Shown in pieces: positions 17,836 to 25,516 of a DNA stretch of 64,000 nucleotides (within the stretch, counting starts at the first letter, position 1; every line of letters begins with the position of its first letter). The notes beneath the pieces are model-generated. The model was not told the DNA's origin, made no database searches, and saw only the letters and a program-made list of their open reading frames with translations. This DNA is from Planctomycetota bacterium (GTDB lineage Bacteria > Planctomycetota > Brocadiia > SM23-32 > JAKLEA01), in NCBI GenBank assembly GCA_022711755.1, contig JAKLEA010000009.1, forward strand, positions 1-64,000, in the 5' to 3' direction. The position numbers and the translations under genes are program-made.

Positions 17836-18957
17836 TCAGGCTGTGACGATCTTGCGCAGAACAGTCAGAAGCCATTGCTGCTCCGCGCGGCCAAGCCCGT
17901 CGCCGAAGCTGAGAGTCAGCCTGTCGCTTCTGGCGACAATCGGAGATCCGCGAACGCCCGGCGCGTTGACCTTCGGACCGATGACAAGTTCCTCCAGTTC
18001 AGTACTTGGGATTGACTTCTCGGCGGAGGGAAAAGGGCCGGATTTGCGGACGCTTATGCCGTCCGGGGAAGCTCTGACAATCGTTTTGACGAACAGAGCG
18101 CGAATGATCGCCCCGGCGCCGAAGATGAATGGGGCCAGTATGAAGAAGGCGAAGAATGCAACGAAGACAATTCCCGGACCTTTTGCCATTCCGCCTTGAA
18201 GGAATGGGCGCAGGAATATGAATATGACGATTGCCGGAAAGATCACACATGAAGCCACAACGCCGACGATGGTCGGGACGTCGAGGCCAGGCGGTGGAAT
18301 TTCAATCTCCACGCTTCTGCCCTCAATCCGGCACTGGCTTCGCATTCCGGATGGCGGGGGGCCGAGTTGACCGGTTATCGCCTCGCCCTTCCTGACACGG
18401 TCCCTCAGGCTTTCGTCCAGCTCGTCGTGCGCCCTGACCACCTTCTCGCCAAGCGTAAGGTCTTCCAGGTCAAGCTTGAGATTTTTCGCGAGAAATTCCG
18501 CCTCCGTTCTGGATTCCTGCGCGTTCCTTGATTCGGAGACGTCAAGGCGGTTTTTAGCGGATTTTCCAGGGATGGTTGCGATGCGGACGGGATAGACGGT
18601 GTAAGTGCTGTTCTTTGACTTGCGGATTTCCTTGTTCATGCGAACAAGAGTGAAGTCGGATATCGGCCCGGAAGTTTTCTGGAAAGGCACAATTATGCCC
18701 CACCATTTCGAGTATGTTCCATTGCCCAGATCAATGATGAGGCCGGATCGTCCGAAGGCTATCGCGCATCCCGCCGCAATGAAAATCAGGCCGACGATCA
18801 GGCCGCCTATTGCGCTTCCTTCCATTCTGACAAGGCCCAGCGCTCCGAGAACCGGCATGAAGCCGAAGAACGCGAAAACAAGTCCAAAGAGAGTAAGACA
18901 ACCACCGCCTCCCTTGTAGACGATCCGGTTCGAGTCGTCTCCCGAAATCCTTTGCAT
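17836..18957 (-). CDS. Uncharacterised membrane protein with two helix pairs
   Basis: 373 residues, not recognised. Two hydrophobic segments lie at about 19-45 and 48-68 and another pair at about 232-295, separating three soluble parts. The cytoplasmic-looking strands (GLIIDLGNGTYSKWWG and SPDGISVRKSGPFPSAEKSIPSTELEELVIGP) resemble PH-like or photosystem-assembly-like beta barrels found in bacterial membrane proteins, but the match is vague. Its start codon faces the rightward isomerase gene at 19173 across 215 bases, so that region should hold promoters for both; I see no confident one. It leads a two-gene leftward run. Confidence 0.6.
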   Translation of the reverse strand: MQRISGDDSNRIVYKGGGGCLTLFGLVFAFFGFMPVLGALGLVRMEGSAIGGLIVGLIFIAAGCAIAFGRSGLIIDLGNGTYSKWWGIIVPFQKTSGPISDFTLVRMNKEIRKSKNSTYTVYPVRIATIPGKSAKNRLDVSESRNAQESRTEAEFLAKNLKLDLEDLTLGEKVVRAHDELDESLRDRVRKGEAITGQLGPPPSGMRSQCRIEGRSVEIEIPPPGLDVPTIVGVVASCVIFPAIVIFIFLRPFLQGGMAKGPGIVFVAFFAFFILAPFIFGAGAIIRALFVKTIVRASPDGISVRKSGPFPSAEKSIPSTELEELVIGPKVNAPGVRGSPIVARSDRLTLSFGDGLGRAEQQWLLTVLRKIVTA

Positions 18958-19172
18958 GGCGTTTCAAGCCCTCATCCGGCATGCAGTTATGTTGATCATG
19001 CTGATGCGTATTCGACGGCGGAAGTTAGCAGAATGCGCTCGCGGAATGCAAGCGGGCTTTTTGATTGCATTGCATCGGCGCTTTGGGTGTACTATTTGTC
19101 CTATAGCGTGAAGTTTCAACGCCGATCCGCGCGGTACACATTTTCCATTTTCGGTTTCAGGAGGAACGATTT

Positions 19173-20027
19173 GTGAAACTGGGATTTCTTTGCAAGTTCA
19201 CAGAAGAAAACGTAAAGACGGCCGCCGAAATAGGGTTCGATTCCCTGGAAGTACATGCTTCTTCTTGGCCGGAGGATGTTCTGGCCTCCGCGTCAAAAGC
19301 AAAGAAGGCGGCCGATGAGGCGCAGGCGCTCCTTGACAAACAGGGCATCTGCATATCCTCGATCACTAATTACGACACGAAGCTGACCCCCGCCAAGGAC
19401 AAGATCAAGCGCTTCGACAACGTCATCCGATTCTGCAACCTGATGGGTGTTGACGTCATTTCAGGGCTTGCCGGGGGAGAGGCCGAGAACAGCATTGAGG
19501 ATAATATCAAACTTTACAAGGCTGTCTTTGGCGTGGTAGGCCCCAGGGCAGCGGACGCGGGAGTGAAGATCGCCTTCGAAAACTGGCCCGCCGCCAGCTC
19601 GGCGCATCCTCCGATGGGTTCCCGCAACCTTGCGGGAACGCCGGTTGGCTGGGAGGCGATGTTCAACGCGGTTGACTGCCAGGCCCTGGGTCTGGAGTTC
19701 GATCCGTCGCATCTCGTCCGCCTCTGCGTTGACTATATCGGCGCCCTGAAGCGTTTCAGCAACCGCATCTATCACGTCCACGCGAAGGACACGGAGATCT
19801 TCGATGACAAGCTGGCCGTCAACGGTTTCTTCAGCGGCGGCTGGTGGCGTTACCGCATACCCGGCTTCGGGCGCGTTGACTGGGCGGAGTTCATCAGCAC
19901 GCTGAGGGAACTTGGCTATGACGGAGGCGTAGCAATCGAGCACGAGGATCCGGTCTTCAGCGGCGAGCGCTTCAACATGGGGCTGAAACTAGGTTACAAC
20001 ACGCTAGCCCCCCTGATCCAGGTCTGA
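19173..20027 (+). CDS. Sugar phosphate isomerase/epimerase-like TIM-barrel protein
   Basis: 284 residues from GTG 19173, supported by GGAGG about 9 bases upstream. Barrel and metal-site strands are clear: GVKIAFENWP, LGLEFDPSHL, IYHVHAKDTEIF and GGVAIEHEDPVF supply the Glu, Asp/His, His and Glu expected for a divalent-metal isomerase. It resembles the 10638 gene only at family level. Two such isomerases within 10 kb suggest broad sugar or polyol catabolism. It stands alone: neighbours are a divergent membrane protein and a BatA-like gene 175 bases downstream. A strong hairpin at 20111-20143 may end its transcript. Confidence 0.82.
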   Translation: MKLGFLCKFTEENVKTAAEIGFDSLEVHASSWPEDVLASASKAKKAADEAQALLDKQGICISSITNYDTKLTPAKDKIKRFDNVIRFCNLMGVDVISGLAGGEAENSIEDNIKLYKAVFGVVGPRAADAGVKIAFENWPAASSAHPPMGSRNLAGTPVGWEAMFNAVDCQALGLEFDPSHLVRLCVDYIGALKRFSNRIYHVHAKDTEIFDDKLAVNGFFSGGWWRYRIPGFGRVDWAEFISTLRELGYDGGVAIEHEDPVFSGERFNMGLKLGYNTLAPLIQV

Positions 20028-20110
20028 ACAGGTTCCTCTTTGGGCATCTTCCGCCGTCTGTAGCCGATGTGGGAAGGATTCCCGCCGGTTGAGAGTCACA
20101 TGCGGTTTTT

Positions 20111-20143
20111 CGCCGGCAGGGGCATAACTAGCCCCTGCCGGCG
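20111..20143. repeat. Perfect 13-bp inverted repeat (hairpin)
   Basis: CGCCGGCAGGGGC at 20111-20123 and its exact reverse complement at 20131-20143, with a 7-base loop. It lies 84 bases after the isomerase stop and 59 bases before the BatA-like start. A T-run precedes the stem on the + strand (20106-20110) but none follows, so it is not a textbook intrinsic terminator in either direction. It could be a U-less terminator, an mRNA-stabilising end or a protein-binding site. Confidence 0.7.
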
Positions 20144-20202
20144 ATCCCTTGATGTCGCAGCCCGGATGTCTTGCGCGGTGGAGGATGAAGCTGGGAGTCG
20201 GG

Positions 20203-22311
20203 ATGTTTGGATATGCGCTTGCCAACCCGGTTTTTCTGTATGCGCTTGCCGCGCTGTCCGTCCCGGTAATCATCCATCTTCTATTCAAATCCAGGCGTAA
20301 TGTTTCGCCGTTCAGCAGCGTCGTATTCATCGTAAAGAGCGCTGTTGTCAAATCCCGCCGGATGCGTTTCAGAGAATTAATTCTTTTCCTGCTACGCTTT
20401 CTTGCCTTCTCCTTCATCATTCTCGCTTTCGCGCAACCTTATAAAAAGGGGAGTTCACAGTCTGGCGGATTGCGCGAACGTAAAGCGATAATCGTCCTCA
20501 TTGATAACGCCTTCCCGATGTCGCGCCGGACGGACAGGGGGATGTTATTTGAGGAGGCAAAGGCGCTTGCTGAAAAAATGCTAGGCGAAGGGGGACAATT
20601 CGCCGCGCTCCCCGTGTGCAATCCGGATCATTCCTGGGGCGGTTGGACGTCAAGCCTGTCTGTCGTAAGGCATGCGATCAGCGAGATGAAAATCTCAGGA
20701 GAGTGCCCTGCGTATGCCGAGGCGATTACTCGTTGCGCGGCTTTCTTCGCTTTATCGGATGCCCCGGCCAAGGAACTTCTGCTCGTATGCTCGGCGCAGG
20801 CCTCGCGCTGGTCGGATGTCCGCGACGTCCTCCCGTCCGGAGTCGGATTCCGGTGCATCACTATCGGGGATGAAGCGCCTAATCTGGCGATAACATCGGT
20901 CAGAAAGGCGTTGGCGGGGGACGAAAAAGGGTTTCAAGTTGAGATTGCCAATTTCTCTCCAACGCCTCAAAAGACTGTTTTAAAATGTCTTTCCGACGAA
21001 TCGGAGATTGCGACGGTTCCGTCTGAACTCAGACCGTGGCAGAAGGTATCTGTTGCAGTTGACGTTGATCCGGGCAAGCTGGCGGGGGGAACCGGACGGT
21101 TTGTCGTAAGCGGGACCGACAGCCTTGATGCCGACGATTCGCGCTGGTTTTCACTTTCTGCCGGGAAACCGGTCAGTGTCCTTTGCGTCGAGGAGCGCCT
21201 ATCACCGAGCCTGTCCGATCAGCAGACATACTATATAAGGATGGCGCTGGAGCCTGATCCGGCGAGTCCGGGCAGAGGGACGCGGTGCTGGACTGAATCC
21301 GACGAGTCGGCCAAACTGGATGAAAAGCGCCTGACGGGGGTTGATGTTCTTGTTTTGTCAGACATAACCGGGTTGACGCCAAATCAGACGCGGGCTATCG
21401 AGCAATTTGTCTCAGCCGGCGGCGGAGTCGCGATCTTCGGTGGTCCGGCCATGAACGCTTCGATCTGGAACGCCAACGCATGGCGGAACGGGGCGGGATT
21501 CCTGCCTCTGGCGATCAAGGAGACGGGGCGAGCCATTTCCGAATCGGATAAACGATACATTTCGGAATTGGATTCATCCAATTCCCTTCTTTCAGCCTTT
21601 GGGCGTGAATCTCGAGGCGCGTTGTCCGTTCCGGAGTTCAGCCTATGGATGCGCGCGGATGTCGGAGATGCGAGAGGAACGCGTGTCATGGCAAGATTTG
21701 ATAACGGAGATCCCGCGATTGTTGGGAAAGATTTCGGCAGGGGAAAGGTCGTGTTTTTTACGTTTCCGTGCGACAATCGCTTTTCCGATCTGCCGCGCCG
21801 CATGGCATTCGTCCCCCTGGTGAATGAGACGATTGCCGGCCTGGCAGGCCAGGGATGGCGGCGTTCAAGGGAAGCGATCTGCGGCGCGCCGATTGTGATG
21901 CGAAGATCGGAATTCCCGCAGGCTGTTGAAAGCTCCGCCCGAGGGGTTTTGGTGAATCTGCCGTCAGGCGAGAGACAATACATCGGCTTTGGCGAAAAGG
22001 GAGACGCGGAGTTCAAGGGAACAGTTATGCCCGGCATTTATGCCCTGAAACTCTGTGGCGATTCGGAGATACCCATTCAGGATGTTCCGGCGCTCAACAT
22101 CCCTGTGAACCTTGATCCGGCAGGTTCGGATCAGCGTCGAGCGGGAGACATTGCCCGGTTTGTCATTCCCCCAAAGATGATTGACACGATAATCCCGGGC
22201 GAGAGACAGGATTCGGTGAACTCCGGTGGGCAGGCGGGGCGCGCATTGCTTGTCGCGGCGCTGTGTCTTCTGGGGGCGGAGATGGTGATTGCGAACAGGC
22301 TGCGGCTGTAA
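20203..22311 (+). CDS. BatA-domain membrane protein with degenerate VWA-like region
   Basis: About 702 residues from ATG 20203 (GGGAG 5 bases upstream). The N-terminus is the BatA/DUF1550-type membrane anchor: ANPVFLYALAALSVPVIIHLLF, the KSRR turn and a strand before a second helix at ~58-80. A von Willebrand-A-like fold follows (KAIIVLIDNAFPMS), but the metal-site DxSxS is replaced by DNAFPMS. A flavodoxin- or glutamine-amidotransferase-like middle (VDVLVLSDITGLTPNQTRAIEQFVSAGGGVAIFGG) and a final helix complete it. Relatives occur in MoxR-BatA operons linked to protein maturation and stress, but no MoxR ATPase or DUF58 gene is beside it here. Downstream are two unknowns. Confidence 0.72.
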   Translation: MFGYALANPVFLYALAALSVPVIIHLLFKSRRNVSPFSSVVFIVKSAVVKSRRMRFRELILFLLRFLAFSFIILAFAQPYKKGSSQSGGLRERKAIIVLIDNAFPMSRRTDRGMLFEEAKALAEKMLGEGGQFAALPVCNPDHSWGGWTSSLSVVRHAISEMKISGECPAYAEAITRCAAFFALSDAPAKELLLVCSAQASRWSDVRDVLPSGVGFRCITIGDEAPNLAITSVRKALAGDEKGFQVEIANFSPTPQKTVLKCLSDESEIATVPSELRPWQKVSVAVDVDPGKLAGGTGRFVVSGTDSLDADDSRWFSLSAGKPVSVLCVEERLSPSLSDQQTYYIRMALEPDPASPGRGTRCWTESDESAKLDEKRLTGVDVLVLSDITGLTPNQTRAIEQFVSAGGGVAIFGGPAMNASIWNANAWRNGAGFLPLAIKETGRAISESDKRYISELDSSNSLLSAFGRESRGALSVPEFSLWMRADVGDARGTRVMARFDNGDPAIVGKDFGRGKVVFFTFPCDNRFSDLPRRMAFVPLVNETIAGLAGQGWRRSREAICGAPIVMRRSEFPQAVESSARGVLVNLPSGERQYIGFGEKGDAEFKGTVMPGIYALKLCGDSEIPIQDVPALNIPVNLDPAGSDQRRAGDIARFVIPPKMIDTIIPGERQDSVNSGGQAGRALLVAALCLLGAEMVIANRLRL

Positions 22312-22430
22312 GCCACGGATGGAATGTTGTTGAATGTCGTTTGCATGATTGAACATAATAGATGCCATGGGGGTGAACCTCGTAAAGGGCATCCATAACG
22401 CATTCGATCAGACGACTGTCGGAAAGCGTG

Positions 22431-22459
22431 TTGACATTGCTCCGCCCCCCAAGTAAAAA
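22431..22459 (+). promoter_or_regulatory. Putative promoter ahead of the Pro/Ala-rich protein gene
   Basis: A perfect TTGACA (22431-22436), a 17-base spacer and TAAAAA (22454-22459, four of six). A 12-base palindrome TTTTCCGGAAAA (22464-22475) sits at the expected transcription start, where a repressor could bind, but palindromes this short also arise by chance. Confidence 0.45.
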
Positions 22460-22534
22460 ACGCTTTTCCGGAAAAAAGAATGTGGCCGATGTCCGTTGCG
22501 TTTTGCGGGCGCGGTTTGCATAAGGACAGAACAA

Positions 22535-23197
22535 ATGGGATTCATCAGCAATCTGCTGGGAAAGATATTCGGCGGCAAGCCGAAGGCGCAGGAAGTTCCT
22601 GCCCCGGCCGCCCCGCCGAAGACCGCGCCGACGCCGGCCGCGGCAAAGCCCGCGCCTGCAAAGCCGCCGTCTCCCCCGCCGAAGGCGAAGGAAGCTGCTC
22701 CGCCGCCCAAATCGCCGCCCCCCGCGCTTCCAAAGGCTCCGCCAAAGAAACCGGAACCGCCGCCCGTCATAAAACCCGCCGCCGCTCCGCCGGAACCGCA
22801 AGGCCTTTCAACCGCGACACCGACCCCGATGACGGCGCTCATGCCGGGGGATGAGGAAGAGATTGAACCCCCGACGCCCAAACCTGCCCAAACCCGCGCT
22901 CCGGCGGCTGTCAGCGAGCGCCGGGTTGAGGGGTTGAATGAGACTCTCGCCAAGAACCCCGCGCATAAGAAGGCTATGCGCATGGCCCGGGGAATGATTT
23001 CGGACCTTGAGGCCTATTACCAGGACAGGGTTGACGAGGCAGTGAAGAAGAACAACTTCAACGAATCGTTCAAGGAGGAGCTTGAGGAACTGCGGGAAAG
23101 ATATGAAAAAGTCGTTCCTGCCGACGTGCGCGGGGAGTTCAACCATTTCGAAGCCGCGATAAACGACCTGATAAAAAGGAGAAAGAGTCAAGCATAG
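22535..23197 (+). CDS. Uncharacterised protein: amphipathic N-terminus, Pro/Ala-rich middle, helical C-terminus
   Basis: 220 residues from ATG 22535 (AAGGA 8 bases upstream). Not recognised. MGFISNLLGKIFGG is a short amphipathic helix that may touch the membrane. Residues ~18-130 are a low-complexity linker of proline, alanine and lysine. From ~140 the protein becomes charged and helical (KAMRMARGMISDLEAYYQDRVDEAVKKNN...), suggesting a coiled coil or helical bundle. The C-terminal part looks like an oligomerisation or docking domain displayed on a flexible tether. The middle's biased codons create long mirror reading frames on the other strand, which are not genes. It sits between the BatA-like gene and another unknown. 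Confidence 0.6.
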   Translation: MGFISNLLGKIFGGKPKAQEVPAPAAPPKTAPTPAAAKPAPAKPPSPPPKAKEAAPPPKSPPPALPKAPPKKPEPPPVIKPAAAPPEPQGLSTATPTPMTALMPGDEEEIEPPTPKPAQTRAPAAVSERRVEGLNETLAKNPAHKKAMRMARGMISDLEAYYQDRVDEAVKKNNFNESFKEELEELRERYEKVVPADVRGEFNHFEAAINDLIKRRKSQA

Positions 23198-23257
23198 GCA
23201 AACATGGGCTTGCCTTTCCGTCAGGAAATTGGTAAAAGGCCATTAAGAGCAATATGA

Positions 23258-23277
23258 CTGGCCGTATGGACGGCCAG
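23258..23277. repeat. Perfect 8-bp inverted repeat just before an unknown gene
   Basis: CTGGCCGT at 23258-23265 and its exact complement at 23270-23277, with a 4-base loop. It ends 19 bases before the ATG at 23297, so in mRNA it would sit just upstream of the ribosome site. A weaker 6-bp stem (AGGCAA/TTGCCT, 23196-23215) overlaps the end of the preceding gene and could help end its transcript. Confidence 0.5.
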
Positions 23278-23296
23278 GGAGTGCGATCGGTAAGCG

Positions 23297-24499
23297 ATGA
23301 GCATCAACGCGGGACAGCTTTTTGTCGAGACCGGCAGTTTTCAGCCGGCTTGCGACTTCGTTAAGGACTACCTGGGCGAGTGGTACCAGGAAGTCTTTCT
23401 CAAATTGTCCCCGGAGGCGCTTGCCAAACGCCGCGAGGAGTTCTTCCTGGATGAAGAACTTGTTCGAAGCCTGGTCGTCCTTCCGCCAATGGACGGGTGG
23501 GTCTGCATTCTGGAGCGATGCAAGACCCGCGCCGACGGAGAAATGGCGCGGTCCATATCAAAAAAGCTGGGTTGCAGGGTCATATGGTCTGAATTGGGCG
23601 GCGCGTCGCTCTCACAATGGCTACTTTGTTTCAACAAGGGCGAAACGGGGGAATGGGTAGCGGAACCGGACGGACAGTTCGGAGCTTACTATCGAAGCAT
23701 TGCCGGTATGCCCGGCCAGCCCGACCGCTCGAAGATGCCAATTTATTCGGACGTGGAGAAGGACGCCTTCGACCGGTTGAAGAAACTGGGAATTCCGGCC
23801 AGCATCCTTTTCCTGAGGCATGATGACGTTTTCTATTCCCCACAGAAGGATCAGGAACACGCCGCATTCTTCAAAATATGGAACCGTGACGACGGCCCGG
23901 CATATCATCATTACACCTTCCCGGCTCAGCATGATTCCTGCCCTGAGGAGGAAGCGCCCGTTCAATTCGATCTTTCCGAAATGAAGATCGAAACCTCCCA
24001 GCAGTTGATTACCGAAACGAGATATCTCTTTGGCGTGCCGGGCGATGAGACGGTCGCCCGCGTAGCCGAGATCGAAGCCGCCTTCAGGGAACGCGCGTTC
24101 CAACATCTCATCAGGGTTTGCGAGGAGGATTATCTCCCCGAACTGGACGTGCGTTACGTGGTCGAAGGCGACGTGAAGAGCGATTTCCGTCGCTTGTTCC
24201 GGGCGAGCAAGTCCGAGCAAAAGTCCCAGAACAGGCAACTTTATTCGTCGCATCTGCTCAGCCGGGTCGGTTTCGTGAAGAAGGCAATGGAAAGCATATT
24301 GAGGGATTATCCTGGGACGAAGGCAGCCGAAACTCCGCCGCTGGGCTTGCGGCTTCATGGTCTGCAGGACCCGCGCAGCACAATTGTTATTCTCAAAGAG
24401 GCGTACGGAAAGTATCTGCAACATCCGGAACAAATGAGTTCCATAGTCAGGGAATCCGTCGCCAAGTCAATGCGCCCCGGGACCAAGAACGGGCATTAA
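23297..24499 (+). CDS. Uncharacterised 400-residue protein
   Basis: Not recognised. It is soluble, acidic to neutral, without signal peptide or membrane helix. The N-terminal ~120 residues alternate strands and helices (VLPPMDGWVCILER, RSISKKLGCRVIWSEL), and a GCRVIWSELGG strand-turn is the most motif-like part. The C-terminal third is highly charged and helical. The preceding gene encodes a helical tethered protein and the gene beyond is tatA on the other strand. With its upstream hairpin this gene may be translationally controlled. Length and codon use match its neighbours, so it is a real gene. Confidence 0.65.
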   Translation: MSINAGQLFVETGSFQPACDFVKDYLGEWYQEVFLKLSPEALAKRREEFFLDEELVRSLVVLPPMDGWVCILERCKTRADGEMARSISKKLGCRVIWSELGGASLSQWLLCFNKGETGEWVAEPDGQFGAYYRSIAGMPGQPDRSKMPIYSDVEKDAFDRLKKLGIPASILFLRHDDVFYSPQKDQEHAAFFKIWNRDDGPAYHHYTFPAQHDSCPEEEAPVQFDLSEMKIETSQQLITETRYLFGVPGDETVARVAEIEAAFRERAFQHLIRVCEEDYLPELDVRYVVEGDVKSDFRRLFRASKSEQKSQNRQLYSSHLLSRVGFVKKAMESILRDYPGTKAAETPPLGLRLHGLQDPRSTIVILKEAYGKYLQHPEQMSSIVRESVAKSMRPGTKNGH

Positions 24500-24659
24500 T
24501 CCGCATCTGAATCCTGTGATTCCAATAATGGTTATGTGGCTTCGTACGTACATATTTCACACTCCGGTGTCAGGAAATTGCCGACGCGCTGAAATGCGGA
24601 TATTCCCGGCGGTCTTTAGCTTAGCCAACGGCTATTCAGGAAGGTTTTGCGTCTTATGT

Positions 24660-24899
24660 TTAGCTGACGCTCTTTGATCCGTTTCCGACGGCGGCATGAT
24701 CGTTCTGGGGGACGCTCTGCACGTCGTCAACCACTTTCTTGGCCTCGTCTTCGACGCCATGAACGCCCTTCTTGAATTCAGACACGCCCTTGCCGAGGGA
24801 ACGCATGACCTCGGGCAATCGTTTTCCAAAGACCAGGAGCGCGATGATGAGGATAACCATCCACTCCATGCCGCCGGGCATTGATATGAAAGCCATCAT
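24660..24899 (-). CDS. tatA: Twin-arginine translocase subunit TatA/TatE
   Basis: 79 residues: a short N-terminus, one membrane helix (WMVILIIALLVFG), the hinge FGKRLPEVMRSLGKGVSEFKKG and a charged amphipathic tail, as expected of TatA. It forms the pore or membrane-weakening oligomer that exports folded proteins. GAGGAA lies 8 bases before ATG 24899. tatC is not in this window. A sulfatase with a twin-arginine signal is encoded 0.6 kb away. A promoter overlapping that of the divergent GNAT gene precedes it. Confidence 0.9.
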   Translation of the reverse strand: MMAFISMPGGMEWMVILIIALLVFGKRLPEVMRSLGKGVSEFKKGVHGVEDEAKKVVDDVQSVPQNDHAAVGNGSKSVS

Positions 24900-24964
24900 T
24901 GTCAGATTCCTCGAAAAAAGAACTGCCGTTTAGCAACACGGCGATTATGCGCCGGGTTCTGAAT

Positions 24965-24993
24965 TTGACCGTCCGCGTCTGAATGAATTATAA
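24965..24993 (+). promoter_or_regulatory. Promoter for the GNAT gene (rightward half of a bidirectional pair)
   Basis: TTGACC (24965-24970), a 17-base spacer and TTATAA (24988-24993). Start would be near 25000, giving a leader of about 70 bases before ATG 25072. The -10 overlaps that of the opposite promoter feeding tatA. Confidence 0.55.
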
Positions 24994-25014
24994 CACCATT
25001 AAAGCAGCGGACAA
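24987..25014 (-). promoter_or_regulatory. Promoter for tatA (leftward half of a bidirectional pair)
   Basis: Read on the - strand: TTGTCC (25014-25009), a 16-base spacer and a perfect TATAAT (24992-24987). It shares five bases of its -10 box with the rightward promoter, so the two cannot be bound by RNA polymerase at once. Confidence 0.55.
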
Positions 25015-25071
25015 GGGGCAAAATTGCCGGGATAAACTCGACTTGTCTCTTTCATAGGAGATAAATCGCTC

Positions 25072-25491
25072 ATGGGATGCGTAATTCAGAATATGACACC
25101 GGAACACTACGATGAGATGATAGAGTTATGGAATCGGATTGAAGGCGTAGGTTTGAGCGATGCGGATTCCAGAGATGGGGTAATCGCTTACCTGATCCGC
25201 AATCCCGGTCTGAGCCTTGTGGCAACTGATAAAGGCATGATTATCGGCGCGGTTCTCTGCGGGCATGACGGCAGGCGGGGATATCTGCACCATCTGGCGG
25301 TGGTTCCTGAAAGGCGCGGGGAGGGGATTGGAAAAGCTCTCGTCTCGGAGTGTCTCTCCCGGCTGGGGCGTCTCGGCATTCGCAAATGCAACGCTTTCGT
25401 TTTTGCCGACAACGATGACGGACTTGGCTTCTGGAAATCCGCCGGTTGGGCACAAAGGGCGGATTTGACGGTTATTCAAGGGCTGACCTGA
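25072..25491 (+). CDS. GNAT family N-acetyltransferase
   Basis: 139 residues. The GNAT fold shows LHHLAVVPERRGEGIGKALVSECL, where the R/Q-x-x-G-x-G/A acetyl-CoA loop reads RRGEGIG, and the late strand FVFADNDDGLGFWKSAGW. An acetyl group would be moved from acetyl-CoA to an amine on a small molecule or protein; the acceptor is not known. AGGAG lies 11 bases upstream. It is a single-gene unit that converges with the sulfatase gene after only 25 bases. Confidence 0.85.
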   Translation: MGCVIQNMTPEHYDEMIELWNRIEGVGLSDADSRDGVIAYLIRNPGLSLVATDKGMIIGAVLCGHDGRRGYLHHLAVVPERRGEGIGKALVSECLSRLGRLGIRKCNAFVFADNDDGLGFWKSAGWAQRADLTVIQGLT

Positions 25492-25516
25492 GATGCCATT
25501 TCGGGTTGGATGAGAT

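Noticed and set aside
22464..22475. Palindrome TTTTCCGGAAAA as an operator
   Set aside because: A single 12-base palindrome at an AT-rich spot can arise by chance; kept only as a remark on the promoter.
22163..22983. Gly/Arg-rich open frames on the - strand
   Set aside because: They mirror the Pro/Ala-rich linker of the + strand gene; low-complexity composition explains them.
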